Origin: Luteirhabdus salina
GTDB taxonomy: Bacteria > Bacteroidota > Bacteroidia > Flavobacteriales > Flavobacteriaceae
NCBI GenBank assembly: GCA_025384855.1
Contig: JALAHT010000001.1
Coordinates: 1,307,064-1,371,063, forward strand
Length of the DNA: 64,000 nucleotides
Direction of reading: 5' to 3'
The notes under the pieces are model-generated. The model was not told where the DNA came from and did no database searches. It saw only the letters and a list, made by a program, of their open reading frames with translations. This document shows, in pieces, positions 25,862 to 35,146 of this stretch. The first letter of the stretch is position 1. Every line of letters begins with the position of its first letter. A program made the position numbers and the translations under genes.

Positions 25862-27226
25862 TTAGCTTACGAAAGCACTATATCCTGTAATTGCACGACC
25901 CACAATTAATGAATTGATTTCCTTAGTGCCTTCATAGCTGTAAATTGCTTCGGCATCGGCGACGAAACGTGCAACATCGTGTTCAAGTAAAATACCGTTT
26001 CCACCCATCACTTCACGGGCGCGGCTTACTACATCGCGCGTTCGTAGGCTACAAAATACCTTTGCCAAGGAAGCATGCTCATCGGTCAATAAGTCTTCAT
26101 CCTGTAATTCTGAAAGACGAAAACACAGCGTTTGCATGGCCGTAAGGTTACTGACCATCTCTACCAAATGATTTTGGATTAACTGAAAGGAAGCAATTGG
26201 CCTACCGAACTGTTCCCGTTTTTTGGTATACTTCAACGCACTTTCATAGGCGCCACGAGCACAACCAACCGCCTGCCACGCCACAGCGGCACGTGTCATT
26301 TTCAATACTTTCGCTATGTCTTTAAAGCTTTCACACTTTTGAAGGCGATCGCTTTCAGGAACCCGACAGTTCTTCATCGTAATTAATGCATTTTGGACCG
26401 TCCGAAGCGCCATTTTGTTTTCCATCTTCTCAGCCTTGAAACCTTCAGTACCTTTACGGACCAAAAATCCTTTGGCGCGGCCACTATCTTCATCCGTAGC
26501 CCAAATCACTACTACATCAGCAAAGGTGGCATTCCCGATCCATTTCTTCTGACCGTTTAAGACCCATTCATCACCTTCTCTTCTACAAGTAGTTCCTAAA
26601 CCACCTGCCACTCCAGAACCTACATCGGGTTCTGTTAGTCCAAAGGCGCCAATTTTTTCCATCTTTTGCATAACCGGTAACCATTCTTGCTTTTGTTCTT
26701 CGCTACCGCAAACATAAATGGAGCCCATGGCCAATCCGCTATGGACGCCGAAAAAGGTTGAAATAGACACATCGATTCTAGCCAACTCCATCGCAATGAT
26801 TCCTTCCATTAAAAAGGTTTGTTCTTCTGGGCCGATACCGTCATAGGCAATACCGCAAATATCCAATTCGGCCATTTTCGGAATGATTTCAAACGGGAAT
26901 TCAGCACGATTCCAATATTCATTGGCGATTGGCTTCACCTCTTTTTCCATAAACTGTCGAACCTCCAATTGTATCTTTCGCTGGCGCTCGGTGAGTTTTA
27001 AGCTTAGATCATAAAAATCGCCATCGATGGGAGGGAGTTTGTGTTGTCCTTTTTTGCCCTGGCTTTTCAACATCTTCATCAAACCTTTCAGCTGTCGATC
27101 ATCCAATTCACCTACTGCGGTCATTACTTCTGGCAAATCGACTTTCTGTGATAGTTTACCGAGTGCGTCGAGATCGACGTCCTTCATCAATTGAATGGTT
27201 TGCTTGATTTTTGAAAAAATAGACAT
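25862..27226 (-). CDS. Acyl-CoA dehydrogenase (glutaryl-CoA dehydrogenase-like)
   Basis: A 454-aa FAD-dependent acyl-CoA dehydrogenase. Family features are GAFGLTEPDVGSGVAGG (FAD/substrate loop), WVLNGQKKWIGNATFAD, a helical C-terminal domain with QLIQNHLVEM, RVREVMGGNGI-like RAREVMGGNGILLEHDV, and the glutamate in IYSYEGTKEINSLIVGRAITG, which is the catalytic base position of glutaryl-CoA dehydrogenases. An N-terminal extension of about 55 residues before the dehydrogenase domain is highly charged. Probable role: oxidation of an acyl-CoA from amino-acid or dicarboxylate breakdown, passing electrons to ETF. A TATCTTTA element (27249-27256) lies just upstream. Confidence 0.88.
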   Translation of the reverse strand: MSIFSKIKQTIQLMKDVDLDALGKLSQKVDLPEVMTAVGELDDRQLKGLMKMLKSQGKKGQHKLPPIDGDFYDLSLKLTERQRKIQLEVRQFMEKEVKPIANEYWNRAEFPFEIIPKMAELDICGIAYDGIGPEEQTFLMEGIIAMELARIDVSISTFFGVHSGLAMGSIYVCGSEEQKQEWLPVMQKMEKIGAFGLTEPDVGSGVAGGLGTTCRREGDEWVLNGQKKWIGNATFADVVVIWATDEDSGRAKGFLVRKGTEGFKAEKMENKMALRTVQNALITMKNCRVPESDRLQKCESFKDIAKVLKMTRAAVAWQAVGCARGAYESALKYTKKREQFGRPIASFQLIQNHLVEMVSNLTAMQTLCFRLSELQDEDLLTDEHASLAKVFCSLRTRDVVSRAREVMGGNGILLEHDVARFVADAEAIYSYEGTKEINSLIVGRAITGYSAFVS

Positions 27227-27296
27227 AGCGGCAATTTTAGTTGATACCTAAAGATACACGCTCTGTTTGCGTCCTTCGCTTAACGAAACGTTAATT

Positions 27297-28418
27297 CTAA
27301 GGACTCACTTTCAGTAGGGAACGGTGCATAAAGCCTTTGAGTGAATCGGAAGGTTGAATGTGAAACCAGTTTCCTGTTTTACCTAATATTTCAACGGTAT
27401 CTTTTTGTTGAAGGGAAGCGATTTGTGTGAATGAGGTGGAGGGCCCCAACCGTAATTCAGCCTTATTTCTAATAACAGCAGCTACTTTTGATGAGAATGT
27501 GGCTTCTTGAGACGGAATCTCCCGTTCTTCAATAAAAGGTAAAGGGTTGATAGCACCCGAGTAGCCTTTATAGATCCCAAAATGTAAATGGGGTGCTGTC
27601 GTACGAGCATTTCCACTATTTCCGACCAAGCCCAAGGTGTCACCTTTCTTTACGCGTTGGCCGCGGGTTGCAATGATGCTGTCAAGGTGAGCATAATACA
27701 AGGAACCACCAAATAGACCTTCGCGAAGCCATACCTGTTTTCCACCAAGACCTCGATTTCCTGTACTGCTAATGCGACCGTCTGTTGCGGCGACCACCGG
27801 AGTTCCGCGTGCTGCAAAAATATCAACCCCTTCGTGGCTTCTTTTTCCGCCATCCCGTGTAGCGCCCCAATAGCTTTGAATATCTTTATTTCCCTTCCCA
27901 ACTACCGGAAACCCGAAGGTGGGTTGTGTGAAAACGGATACTTGAAAAGGAGTGTTTGCCTCCATTTCGGGTTGAATAATGAGTTTATACATTGCGGTTT
28001 CTTTTGCCTCAAAAGTTAACCGAGTTTCATTTTCCTCTGCTTGTGCCAGTGGTTTTTGTTGAAGTTGACCTTCTTCAATTTTGAATAGGTCGATAAACAC
28101 TTGCAAACTATCCAGTTCTTTCACTAAACGAACGTGAAGCTGTTCTCCTTCTTGTAGGTTTAGGTTATAGCTATAGGCATTGCGATTTGGAGTTTTGTAT
28201 TGACCACTTTCCAGATAAGGAAGTGAAATTGTTAAACTATCCTGTTTGCCCTTTTCATAGGACTTTATCCATTGTTGATATTGAACGTTTTCTTCGGAAA
28301 AGTTACGGGCATACACTTCACGAGCGGTGGGATTGGTAATCACATCCGTCGCCTTTTGAATTTGGGAACAGGCGGTAAGTAAGACAAACGCCAACATCCC
28401 TATAAGAATCTTTTTCAT
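27297..28418 (-). CDS. M23 metallopeptidase lipoprotein with SH3 domain
   Basis: 373 aa from the ATG at 28418, giving a lipoprotein signal peptide (LLTAC-SQI, C17). The peptidase M23 (LytM) domain spans about 165-290. Metal ligands are in SHEGVDIFAARGTPV (H and D) and in PHLHFGIY (HxH), preceded by ALID-like YYAHLDSI. A C-terminal bacterial SH3 domain (about 310-372, AELRLGPSTSFTQIASLQQKDTVEIL) probably binds cell-wall peptides. It should cleave peptidoglycan cross-bridges or activate amidases from the outer membrane's inner face. The gene starts 31 bp downstream of radA's stop on the same strand. Confidence 0.9.
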   Translation of the reverse strand: MKKILIGMLAFVLLTACSQIQKATDVITNPTAREVYARNFSEENVQYQQWIKSYEKGKQDSLTISLPYLESGQYKTPNRNAYSYNLNLQEGEQLHVRLVKELDSLQVFIDLFKIEEGQLQQKPLAQAEENETRLTFEAKETAMYKLIIQPEMEANTPFQVSVFTQPTFGFPVVGKGNKDIQSYWGATRDGGKRSHEGVDIFAARGTPVVAATDGRISSTGNRGLGGKQVWLREGLFGGSLYYAHLDSIIATRGQRVKKGDTLGLVGNSGNARTTAPHLHFGIYKGYSGAINPLPFIEEREIPSQEATFSSKVAAVIRNKAELRLGPSTSFTQIASLQQKDTVEILGKTGNWFHIQPSDSLKGFMHRSLLKVSP

Positions 28419-28449
28419 AGCACGTAAAAGGTGCAGAAATTGTGCCGAA

Positions 28450-29811
28450 CTATCCAAAGAGATGCTGTACCACATCGTGCACCTTCGCCACGCGAATTAC
28501 ATTGATGGTATACTCTTGTTTCGGCAATTTGCAGTACTTCGAAATAACAATACTGCCAAAACCTAATTTCTCAGCCTCCAAGATACGCTGGTCTACGCGT
28601 GTTACCGGTCGAACTTCGCCAGCCAAACCGATTTCCGCGGCAAAGCAGAGCCGTTTATCGATAGCAATATCTACATTCGAAGAGAGTACAGCTGCCACCA
28701 CCGCCAAATCGATTGCGGGATCGTCGACTGTTATTCCTCCCGTTACATTCAAAAATACATCCTTAGCGCCAAGCTTAAAGCCGGCACGTTTCTCCAACAC
28801 CGCCAAGAGCATGTTTAGGCGTTTCACGTTATAACCGGTAGCACTGCGTTGAGGCGTTCCATAAACGGCGGTACTGACCAAGGCTTGAATTTCGATCATC
28901 AGCGGTCGCATACCTTCGAGGGTTGCCGAAATAGCTGTTCCGCTCAAGTCTTCTTCATTCTTGGAAATCAAAATTTCGGAAGGATTTGCCACCTCCCGAA
29001 GTCCGCTACCCTGCATTTCATAAATGCCGAGTTCGTTGGTACTTCCAAAGCGATTTTTATGGGCGCGAAGAATGCGATAAATATGGTTGCGATCGCCTTC
29101 AAATTGCAATACGGTATCGACCATATGTTCCAAGATTTTAGGTCCGGCGATGCTGCCTTCCTTTGTAATATGACCGATTAAAATAACCGGCGTATCAGTT
29201 TCCTTGGCAAACTTGATTAATTCTGAAGTCGATTCCCGAATTTGGGAAATGCTTCCAGGGCTACGTTCAACGTAATCAGTGTGAAGGGTTTGAATAGAAT
29301 CGATGACCAAAATATCCGGCTCAATTTCTTCAATGTTACGAAAGATATTTTGGGTTTTGGTTTCGGTAAGGATGAAACAGTTTTCTGATACTGGCTGAAT
29401 GCGTTCCGCCCGCATCTTAATTTGCTGCGCGCTTTCTTCACCTGAAACATACAAGGTTTTATACGGCAATTGTAGCGCTACTTGAAGCATTAGGGTACTC
29501 TTTCCGATACCGGGTTCGCCTCCCAAGAGTGTAAGCGATCCAGGAACTAACCCGCCTCCCAACACGCGGTTGAGCTCGTTGTCTTTAGTGTCCATTCGGG
29601 CTTGTGGACTGGTAGAAATTTCGGAGACTTTTTGTGGCTTCGCGGCTCGTTTTTTTGAAGTGGAGGGTGATTTCCAATCCTTTTTATCCGCCTTTTGAAC
29701 GACTTCTTCCACAATCGTGTTCCATTCGCCACAAGAGGTACATTTTCCTTGCCACTTAGCGTACTGACTGCCACAATTTTGACAGAAAAAAGTTGTTTTT
29801 GTTTTCGCCAT
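28450..29811 (-). CDS. radA: DNA repair protein RadA
   Basis: 453 aa, the normal length. An N-terminal C4 zinc finger (CQNCG at 10-14 and CTSCGEW), a RecA-like ATPase with Walker A GGEPGIGKSTLM (about 97-108), Walker B DILVIDSIQT, the RadA-specific motif AHKNRFGSTNELGIYEM, and a C-terminal Lon-protease-like domain (about 290-453, ending VHDVVQHLF). RadA drives branch migration in recombination and, in transformable bacteria, uptake of single-stranded DNA. The start is 44 bp from the divergent sensor kinase, so the two promoters share a very short region. Confidence 0.95.
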   Translation of the reverse strand: MAKTKTTFFCQNCGSQYAKWQGKCTSCGEWNTIVEEVVQKADKKDWKSPSTSKKRAAKPQKVSEISTSPQARMDTKDNELNRVLGGGLVPGSLTLLGGEPGIGKSTLMLQVALQLPYKTLYVSGEESAQQIKMRAERIQPVSENCFILTETKTQNIFRNIEEIEPDILVIDSIQTLHTDYVERSPGSISQIRESTSELIKFAKETDTPVILIGHITKEGSIAGPKILEHMVDTVLQFEGDRNHIYRILRAHKNRFGSTNELGIYEMQGSGLREVANPSEILISKNEEDLSGTAISATLEGMRPLMIEIQALVSTAVYGTPQRSATGYNVKRLNMLLAVLEKRAGFKLGAKDVFLNVTGGITVDDPAIDLAVVAAVLSSNVDIAIDKRLCFAAEIGLAGEVRPVTRVDQRILEAEKLGFGSIVISKYCKLPKQEYTINVIRVAKVHDVVQHLFG

Positions 29812-29855
29812 AGACCTGCTAAAATAAATATATTTACCGTAGGAAATGACGACTT

Positions 29856-31871
29856 ATGAAACGATTTGCCCTCTTGCTATGCCTACTCCCTATTTCGCTT
29901 TTTGCGCAAGAGCGCAATACAGAAGAAGACGTCCAGCAATTAAAAGCGAAAATTGCAGCTTCCGAGAAGGACAAAAAATTGGTTTGGATGGACAGTCTCG
30001 CAGAGTACATGATTACCTATACCAGTGTTCAGAGTGATAGTATTTTCAAGGAAACCGTAAGCTACGCACTGCAAGTGGACTCTTTACGAATCGCTACGTG
30101 GCATACCGCAAACCTTATTTTTATTCAAAATAATGAAAAAGGTGCTCCAGCGAAAGGGAAAGAGTTGTTCCTTAATTTTTTACCAAAGGTACAAACCCAT
30201 TCCTTTGATCAAGCGGCATCCAAATTCTATATTGAAGGGGCCGACAGTCACTATTTTTTGGATGAACACGAAGAGGCTATTCGTTTTTACGATTCTGCCA
30301 TAGTGAAAGCGATTAAAGCAAAGGATAAGCGCTTTGAAGGATTAGCGAAATTGTATAAAGGAGGCTCATTAAGCTTCGCAGGTGAATTTGCGGAAGCTTC
30401 CAAAATTCTTCAGGAAGCAGCCGCAATATTTTCCGAAACCAAGGATTCATCGAATATCCTTGGAGCGAAGAATTCCCTTGCAATTCTCTATAGTCAAAAT
30501 GCCTTTTTTGAAGAAGCTGAAAAGGAGCGAACGGAGGCAATCGAGCTTGCCAAAAAGATGGGAAATAATGGGCAGCTAATATCACTTTATTATAATGCTG
30601 CTACCGATGCTAGAAAGCAAGGTAACGATAAGGAGCGAATTCAATATTTAAAATTAGCAATCGCTTCCAACGAAAAGATAAGTCGTAACCAGTTTTTTAA
30701 AGCACCGCTCTATTCTGCAATGGCAATAGCGTATGCACAGGCAGATAGTCTAACGTTGGCGGAAAGCTATTTGGAAAAAATGGAAAACGAGGTAGCAGAT
30801 CTGGAAGGCAGAAATCGAGAAACGTATGTTGAGGCACTCAAGAACTTTGAATTTGCTAAAGGAAGTTATGGCCGGGCCTTACGCTACGGAAAAGAGCACT
30901 TAGAAATAGAGCGTTCAGGGTCTCATTATGAAGAGGTTCAAGAGGCTGAAAAGTTTTTAGCCGATGTGTACGAAAGGATGGGAAATAAATCGGCTGCATA
31001 CGATCATTTTAAGAAGTTTGAAGCAATCAAAGATTCCTTGGGAAATGCCCAAAAAATAAAAGGATTATCGTACTATCAAACCCTTTATGAAACGGAAAAG
31101 CGAGATGCTACGATTGAGGCCCAACAAGATGATATTGCGTTGCTGGATGCTGAAAATCGCTTAAAAAACCAATGGATTGTTTTTGGAGGAATCGGGTTGT
31201 TGTTGTCGTTCGGAGGAGTGCTGTTATTTCGTTCCAGACGAAGTGCGGAAAAGAAGCGCATGATGCAGGAGCGTTTCTCGCAAGATTTGATTAAGGCGCA
31301 AGAAGAGGAACGGACCCGTGTTGCCCGAGAACTTCATGATAGCGTTGGTCAAAAATTGATGTTGTTAACAAAACGTACAAAGTCTAGCGGCGACCCAGAT
31401 ATGGAAACCTTGGCTGGAACAACATTGGAAGAACTTAGAAGTATTTCTAGAGGATTACACCCAGCAGCATTGGAACGTTTGGGCGTAACGAGGGCGATTG
31501 AAAGTTTGGTGAATGAGGTAGATGCGAATACGCCAATTTTCTTTACCAATGAGATTGATAATATTGATGATGCGATTCCGACCACAGAAGCCTTACATTT
31601 GTATAGAATCGTGCAGGAAGTATTGAGCAATATGGTGAAGCATGCCGAAGCGAAAGCAGCCTCCGTGGTAATCGAAAGGGAGGGAAAGGCTATTCATGCT
31701 ACCATTAAGGACAATGGAAAGGGCTTTCTGTATTCCGAAAAGATGAACCTAAATACTAGTTTAGGCATGAAAACATTGATGGAGCGAGCTAAGATACTCC
31801 ATTCAAAACTAGCGATCGATTCGGCGCCAAATAAAGGAACAACCGTAAAACTAACCATCCCCCTGCCATGA
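29856..31871 (+). CDS. TPR sensor histidine kinase (NarL/HisKA_3 family)
   Basis: 671 aa: signal peptide (1-18, LFAQ), TPR-rich periplasmic region (about 25-400), coiled coil, one transmembrane helix (about 438-458, IVFGGIGLLLSFGGVLLF), HisKA_3 domain with phospho-acceptor H494 in ARELHDSVGQKLM, and HATPase_c (about 575-671, VQEVLSNMVKHAEA, IKDNGKGF, GMKTLMERA). Its TGA overlaps the next gene's ATG (ATGA), so kinase and regulator are translationally coupled. The signal is unknown; TPR ectodomains of this type are common in Bacteroidota. Confidence 0.92.
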   Translation: MKRFALLLCLLPISLFAQERNTEEDVQQLKAKIAASEKDKKLVWMDSLAEYMITYTSVQSDSIFKETVSYALQVDSLRIATWHTANLIFIQNNEKGAPAKGKELFLNFLPKVQTHSFDQAASKFYIEGADSHYFLDEHEEAIRFYDSAIVKAIKAKDKRFEGLAKLYKGGSLSFAGEFAEASKILQEAAAIFSETKDSSNILGAKNSLAILYSQNAFFEEAEKERTEAIELAKKMGNNGQLISLYYNAATDARKQGNDKERIQYLKLAIASNEKISRNQFFKAPLYSAMAIAYAQADSLTLAESYLEKMENEVADLEGRNRETYVEALKNFEFAKGSYGRALRYGKEHLEIERSGSHYEEVQEAEKFLADVYERMGNKSAAYDHFKKFEAIKDSLGNAQKIKGLSYYQTLYETEKRDATIEAQQDDIALLDAENRLKNQWIVFGGIGLLLSFGGVLLFRSRRSAEKKRMMQERFSQDLIKAQEEERTRVARELHDSVGQKLMLLTKRTKSSGDPDMETLAGTTLEELRSISRGLHPAALERLGVTRAIESLVNEVDANTPIFFTNEIDNIDDAIPTTEALHLYRIVQEVLSNMVKHAEAKAASVVIEREGKAIHATIKDNGKGFLYSEKMNLNTSLGMKTLMERAKILHSKLAIDSAPNKGTTVKLTIPLP

Positions 31872-32518
31872 TAGATAAATCGTCTCTTACTTTAGTTATT
31901 GCCGATGACCATCCAATGCTCCTAAGTGGATTGTACGATGAAATGACTCGTAATGGCTATAATGTTATAGCTAAAGCGAATAATGGTGAATTGGCCTTGC
32001 AGGCCATTCTTACTGAAAAGCCCACCATTGCCTTATTGGATATCGATATGCCAAAGCTTTCAGGGTTTGAGGTCATTAAGGAAGCAAAAGAAAAAGGAAC
32101 GAAAACGAAATTTATAATCCTTTCCTTTCACAAGGAAACCGAATATGTCATTCAGGCAAAGAAGCTTCAAATAGATGGTTATTTGTTGAAGGAAGATGCT
32201 TTCGAGGAAATAGAGCGCTGTTTTGAAGTGGTTTTAAACGATGGACAATACTTCAGCAAATCGTTCGCTAAAGCAGCATTGGAAGATGCTTCCTACGAAT
32301 TGCAAAAACTTAAATTATTAACCCCTTCAGAAGTTACCATTCTAAAGCTAGTGGCACAACAGAAATCTACCAACGATATTGCCGATACCTTATGTGTCTC
32401 TTCACGTACGGTCGAAAAACATCGCAGCAATATTATCGATAAGCTAGTCCTGGAAAAAGGCACCAATATGCTTACCAATTGGGCCTTGGTCAATAAAAAA
32501 TTGATTCTCGAGCTTTAG
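31868..32518 (+). CDS. LuxR/NarL-type response regulator
   Basis: 216 aa. Receiver domain (about 8-125) with acidic pocket ADDHP, phospho-acceptor D58 in LLDIDMPKLSG, and the lysine in GYLLKED. The C-terminal HTH_LuxR domain (about 150-210) has LTPSEVTILKLVAQQKSTNDIADTL followed by VSSRTVEKHRSNI. It is the cognate output of the overlapping kinase gene. Its stop overlaps by 3-4 bp the stop of the convergent esterase-like gene, with no terminator between them. Confidence 0.93.
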   Translation: MIDKSSLTLVIADDHPMLLSGLYDEMTRNGYNVIAKANNGELALQAILTEKPTIALLDIDMPKLSGFEVIKEAKEKGTKTKFIILSFHKETEYVIQAKKLQIDGYLLKEDAFEEIERCFEVVLNDGQYFSKSFAKAALEDASYELQKLKLLTPSEVTILKLVAQQKSTNDIADTLCVSSRTVEKHRSNIIDKLVLEKGTNMLTNWALVNKKLILEL

Positions 32519-33663
32519 TATCCGAAATCGGCCTTTATTTTATCGGCTTTGTCCAACATCATATCAACTGTAATAAAATCGGTTTCCTCTTTGTCGAAGG
32601 CCCCTTGAAAAACGCGCATCGCTTTTTTAGGCTCACCGGTTTCTTCATAGTAGCGACCCATATAGTAATCGCCGATATTTTTATCCGGATACTGCTTTTT
32701 CGCCATTTTTGAAATTTCTAAAAGCGCCTCCCACTGCTCTTTCTTTTCTGCAGCTGTAGCAGTGGCAATATAATCGTTGATACGAATAGGATTTGTTAAC
32801 CCGAAGAGGTCTTCAATTATTTGATACTTTTCAACTAAGTAGGTGTGCGGATTTGTAGTTTTATCCATCAACTTATCACTGAACTCTTTTTTGCTAATCG
32901 GGCGGTAGACAGCGAAGATTTTCTCCAAGGCATTTGGGATGCCTCTTCCCACCAATGAATAGTGCGTAGCATCCTGAAAATCGTCGAAATAATAATTGAA
33001 GTTTTTCGCTTCAACACCTTTTAACGAATTGTTTAAGGCATTTGTGCTTTCCCGTAACCCTTGTATATCGTCGGTACCAGTTGCTAGATAATAAAACAAT
33101 TTATTTTCTATGGCTGGGATTCGTTCTGGGATGCGGCCTTCCATCATTGGAGCTAAATCTGGACTTAAAACGATAAGACCGTTAAATAGGATAGGATCTT
33201 TAAAGAGGTAGTAATTGATAAAGTTTGCGGTATAATCGTGTCCGACCGCGATGATAAACTTAGCGGTACGATATTGCTCGTCGATATACGGCATTAACTC
33301 TAAGCCTAAGAATTCAAAAAACGCGGCTCCTGAATCGGCAGGCATAAAGTTGGTATCGTCATAATAGCCGTCATCATATCGTTTATCTCCCTGCATCACT
33401 CCAACGACAATACTTTCGGGCATGTCTTCCCAATAACTAAAGTAATCTACATTTCCGGCTACGGGTTCAAAAAGGTAATCGGCATCCAATACCAATACGA
33501 TAGGATACACTTTTTCTTGGTTGGTATCGTAATTTCGAGGCAATTGAATCTTCAACTTTCGCGATTCTCCCAGACGTTCACTCTGAAACGTTTCATAAAT
33601 AATTTGGGCTGTTAATAGTTGAAAGGAAAATAAAAATGCAGTAAGTAGGAATAGTTTTTTCAT
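32515..33663 (-). CDS. Alpha/beta-hydrolase-fold esterase-like protein, nucleophile replaced
   Basis: 382 aa from the ATG at 33663, which starts a signal peptide (1-20, LLTA-Q). A putative esterase (esterase D/Fes-like) domain covers about 22-280, with RKLKIQLPRNYD and YPIVLVLDADY. At the nucleophile elbow the sequence is FIIAVGHDYTANF, so the expected GxSxG serine is Asp (D143). A C-terminal helical, TPR-like region (about 285-382, MGRYYEETGEPKKAMRVFQGAF) follows. It is probably periplasmic and may be a non-catalytic member of the fold. The gene belongs to a minus-strand group with the flippase-like protein and panD, separated by 53 bp. Confidence 0.75.
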   Translation of the reverse strand: MKKLFLLTAFLFSFQLLTAQIIYETFQSERLGESRKLKIQLPRNYDTNQEKVYPIVLVLDADYLFEPVAGNVDYFSYWEDMPESIVVGVMQGDKRYDDGYYDDTNFMPADSGAAFFEFLGLELMPYIDEQYRTAKFIIAVGHDYTANFINYYLFKDPILFNGLIVLSPDLAPMMEGRIPERIPAIENKLFYYLATGTDDIQGLRESTNALNNSLKGVEAKNFNYYFDDFQDATHYSLVGRGIPNALEKIFAVYRPISKKEFSDKLMDKTTNPHTYLVEKYQIIEDLFGLTNPIRINDYIATATAAEKKEQWEALLEISKMAKKQYPDKNIGDYYMGRYYEETGEPKKAMRVFQGAFDKEETDFITVDMMLDKADKIKADFGY

Positions 33664-33716
33664 TGGTGCGTTTGGTTTAAACGATTCGAAAGATACTAAA
33701 ATTTGAAAAAGTGAAA

Positions 33717-34694
33717 CTATCCTTCTCTTGCGATTCGATTCTTGTTGAACAGCGGAAGAAATAGGAAGGATAGTCCGCCAAAAACGATAATTGATGCGAT
33801 GTTTGACGACCATACAATCCATCCAAAAGCAGTTCCAGCAGTTAGCGAAATACCGAAAAGTGCTAGAATACCCGCTACAAAAACAGGATACGTCCCAAAA
33901 CCACTATTGGTGAAGGCGAAACTGAAACTTCCTACTACGAAGGCGATAATAATCGTGCCCAGGGGTATATTGGTTGTTTCAGGTAACGCGAAAAGCGCCA
34001 CATAAAAAGATAAAAGGTAAAGGCTCCAAATAAGTACGGTATGAAAAAGAAACGCTATTTTGTGCTTCATCTTAAAGATACTCAGGACGCCTTCTTTAAG
34101 TCCCTTTAGAAACCCTACAATCTTATTTCGAAGTGTCGAGTTCGATAGCTTTAAAAAAGCAAGGAATATGATGCCTACTGCCACCATCGCTCCCAATAAG
34201 TAGAATATTTTTTGAGGTTCCATTTCGGATGTCAGAAATCCATAAAGGGTATCAAATTCTAAAGAGAGCGCCAATAGGGTTAACAGAAATAAAAACAGCA
34301 AGTCGACCACGCGTTCAGAAATGATGGTGCCAAAGCCTTTATCGAAGGGTATCCCTTCATATTTGTTGATTACCACACCGCGTGATATCTCACCACTCTT
34401 CGGAATAAAGAGGTTCATGAGGTATGCTATGGAAATCGCCATAAAATTGTTTAGAAAGTGCGGACGATATCCTAAGGGCTGCAACAAATAATTCCATCGG
34501 TAGGCACGCGACATATGGCTTAAGATGCTTAATGCCACTGATAATGCTACAAAGCCATAGTCGGCTTTTTGGAAATACTGTTGTATTTCGGCTAATTGTT
34601 CTGGTGTAAATTTTAAGTAGGAATAAATCACCAAAAAAATCCCCAAGGCTAGGGGTATGACGATTTTCAGTAATTTGGAGAGTGACTTCGACAC
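33717..34694 (-). CDS. Lysylphosphatidylglycerol synthase/flippase-like membrane protein (UPF0104)
   Basis: A 325-aa polytopic inner-membrane protein with about eight hydrophobic helices, matching the UPF0104/YbhN (MprF flippase-domain-like) family. Recognisable stretches are HMSRAYRWNYLLQPLG, FLNNFMAISIAYLMNLFIPKSGEISRGVV (the conserved GExxR region) and SFAFTNSGFGTYPVFVAGIL. Members are presumed to flip lipids or lipid-linked precursors; the substrate here is unknown. It starts with GTG two bases after the panD stop, so it is almost certainly co-transcribed with panD. Confidence 0.87.
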   Translation of the reverse strand: MSKSLSKLLKIVIPLALGIFLVIYSYLKFTPEQLAEIQQYFQKADYGFVALSVALSILSHMSRAYRWNYLLQPLGYRPHFLNNFMAISIAYLMNLFIPKSGEISRGVVINKYEGIPFDKGFGTIISERVVDLLFLFLLTLLALSLEFDTLYGFLTSEMEPQKIFYLLGAMVAVGIIFLAFLKLSNSTLRNKIVGFLKGLKEGVLSIFKMKHKIAFLFHTVLIWSLYLLSFYVALFALPETTNIPLGTIIIAFVVGSFSFAFTNSGFGTYPVFVAGILALFGISLTAGTAFGWIVWSSNIASIIVFGGLSFLFLPLFNKNRIAREG

Positions 34695-34696
34695 CC

Positions 34697-35047
34697 TTAT
34701 TCTAACAGATTGTTTTCTTCATTAGGAAAGACCAAAGCAGGAGAGAATTTTTTGGCTTCTTCAACCTCCATGATCGCATAGGTAATCAATATCAAAACAT
34801 CACCAGGGGCTACTTTTCGGGCAGCTGCACCGTTTAAGGTGATTTCACCGCTGTTGCGTGGACCAGGTATTGCGTAGGTTTCCAAACGTTCGCCGTTGTT
34901 GTTATTGACGATCTGCACTTTTTCACCTTCCACAATATTTGCGGCATCCATCAGATCTTCATCTATCGTAATACTGCCGATATAGTTGAGGTCGGCTCCA
35001 GTAACCTTAACGCGGTGAATCTTCGATTTTACAACGTGTATTTGCAT
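34697..35047 (-). CDS. panD: Aspartate 1-decarboxylase
   Basis: A 116-aa pyruvoyl-dependent decarboxylase converting L-aspartate to beta-alanine for pantothenate and CoA. The self-cleavage site G24-S25 is visible in [12 protein letters not shown]25 becomes the pyruvoyl group. The conserved [17 protein letters not shown] and [11 protein letters not shown] blocks follow. Length is normal. It lies 99 bp downstream of panC but has its own promoter, whose position predicts a transcript beginning at or within a few bases of the ATG. Confidence 0.96.
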   Translation of the reverse strand: MQIHVVKSKIHRVKVTGADLNYIGSITIDEDLMDAANIVEGEKVQIVNNNNGERLETYAIPGPRNSGEITLNGAAARKVAPGDVLILITYAIMEVEEAKKFSPALVFPNEENNLLE

Positions 35048-35051
35048 GGTG

Positions 35052-35078
35052 CAAAGATAATAAAAGGGGTTAAAACAA
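35052..35078 (-). promoter_or_regulatory. Predicted panD promoter
   Basis: On the minus strand TTG (35078-35076), 16-nt spacer, TATCTTTG (35059-35052), a full match to TAnnTTTG. Only four bases separate it from the ATG at 35047, so the predicted mRNA would be leaderless or nearly so. Confidence 0.55.
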
Positions 35079-35146
35079 AAATCTAAGGAATCTTTTTTAT
35101 CAGATTCGAATTTCCCTCAGGAAAATAAGCAAAAGACATGCCCAAA

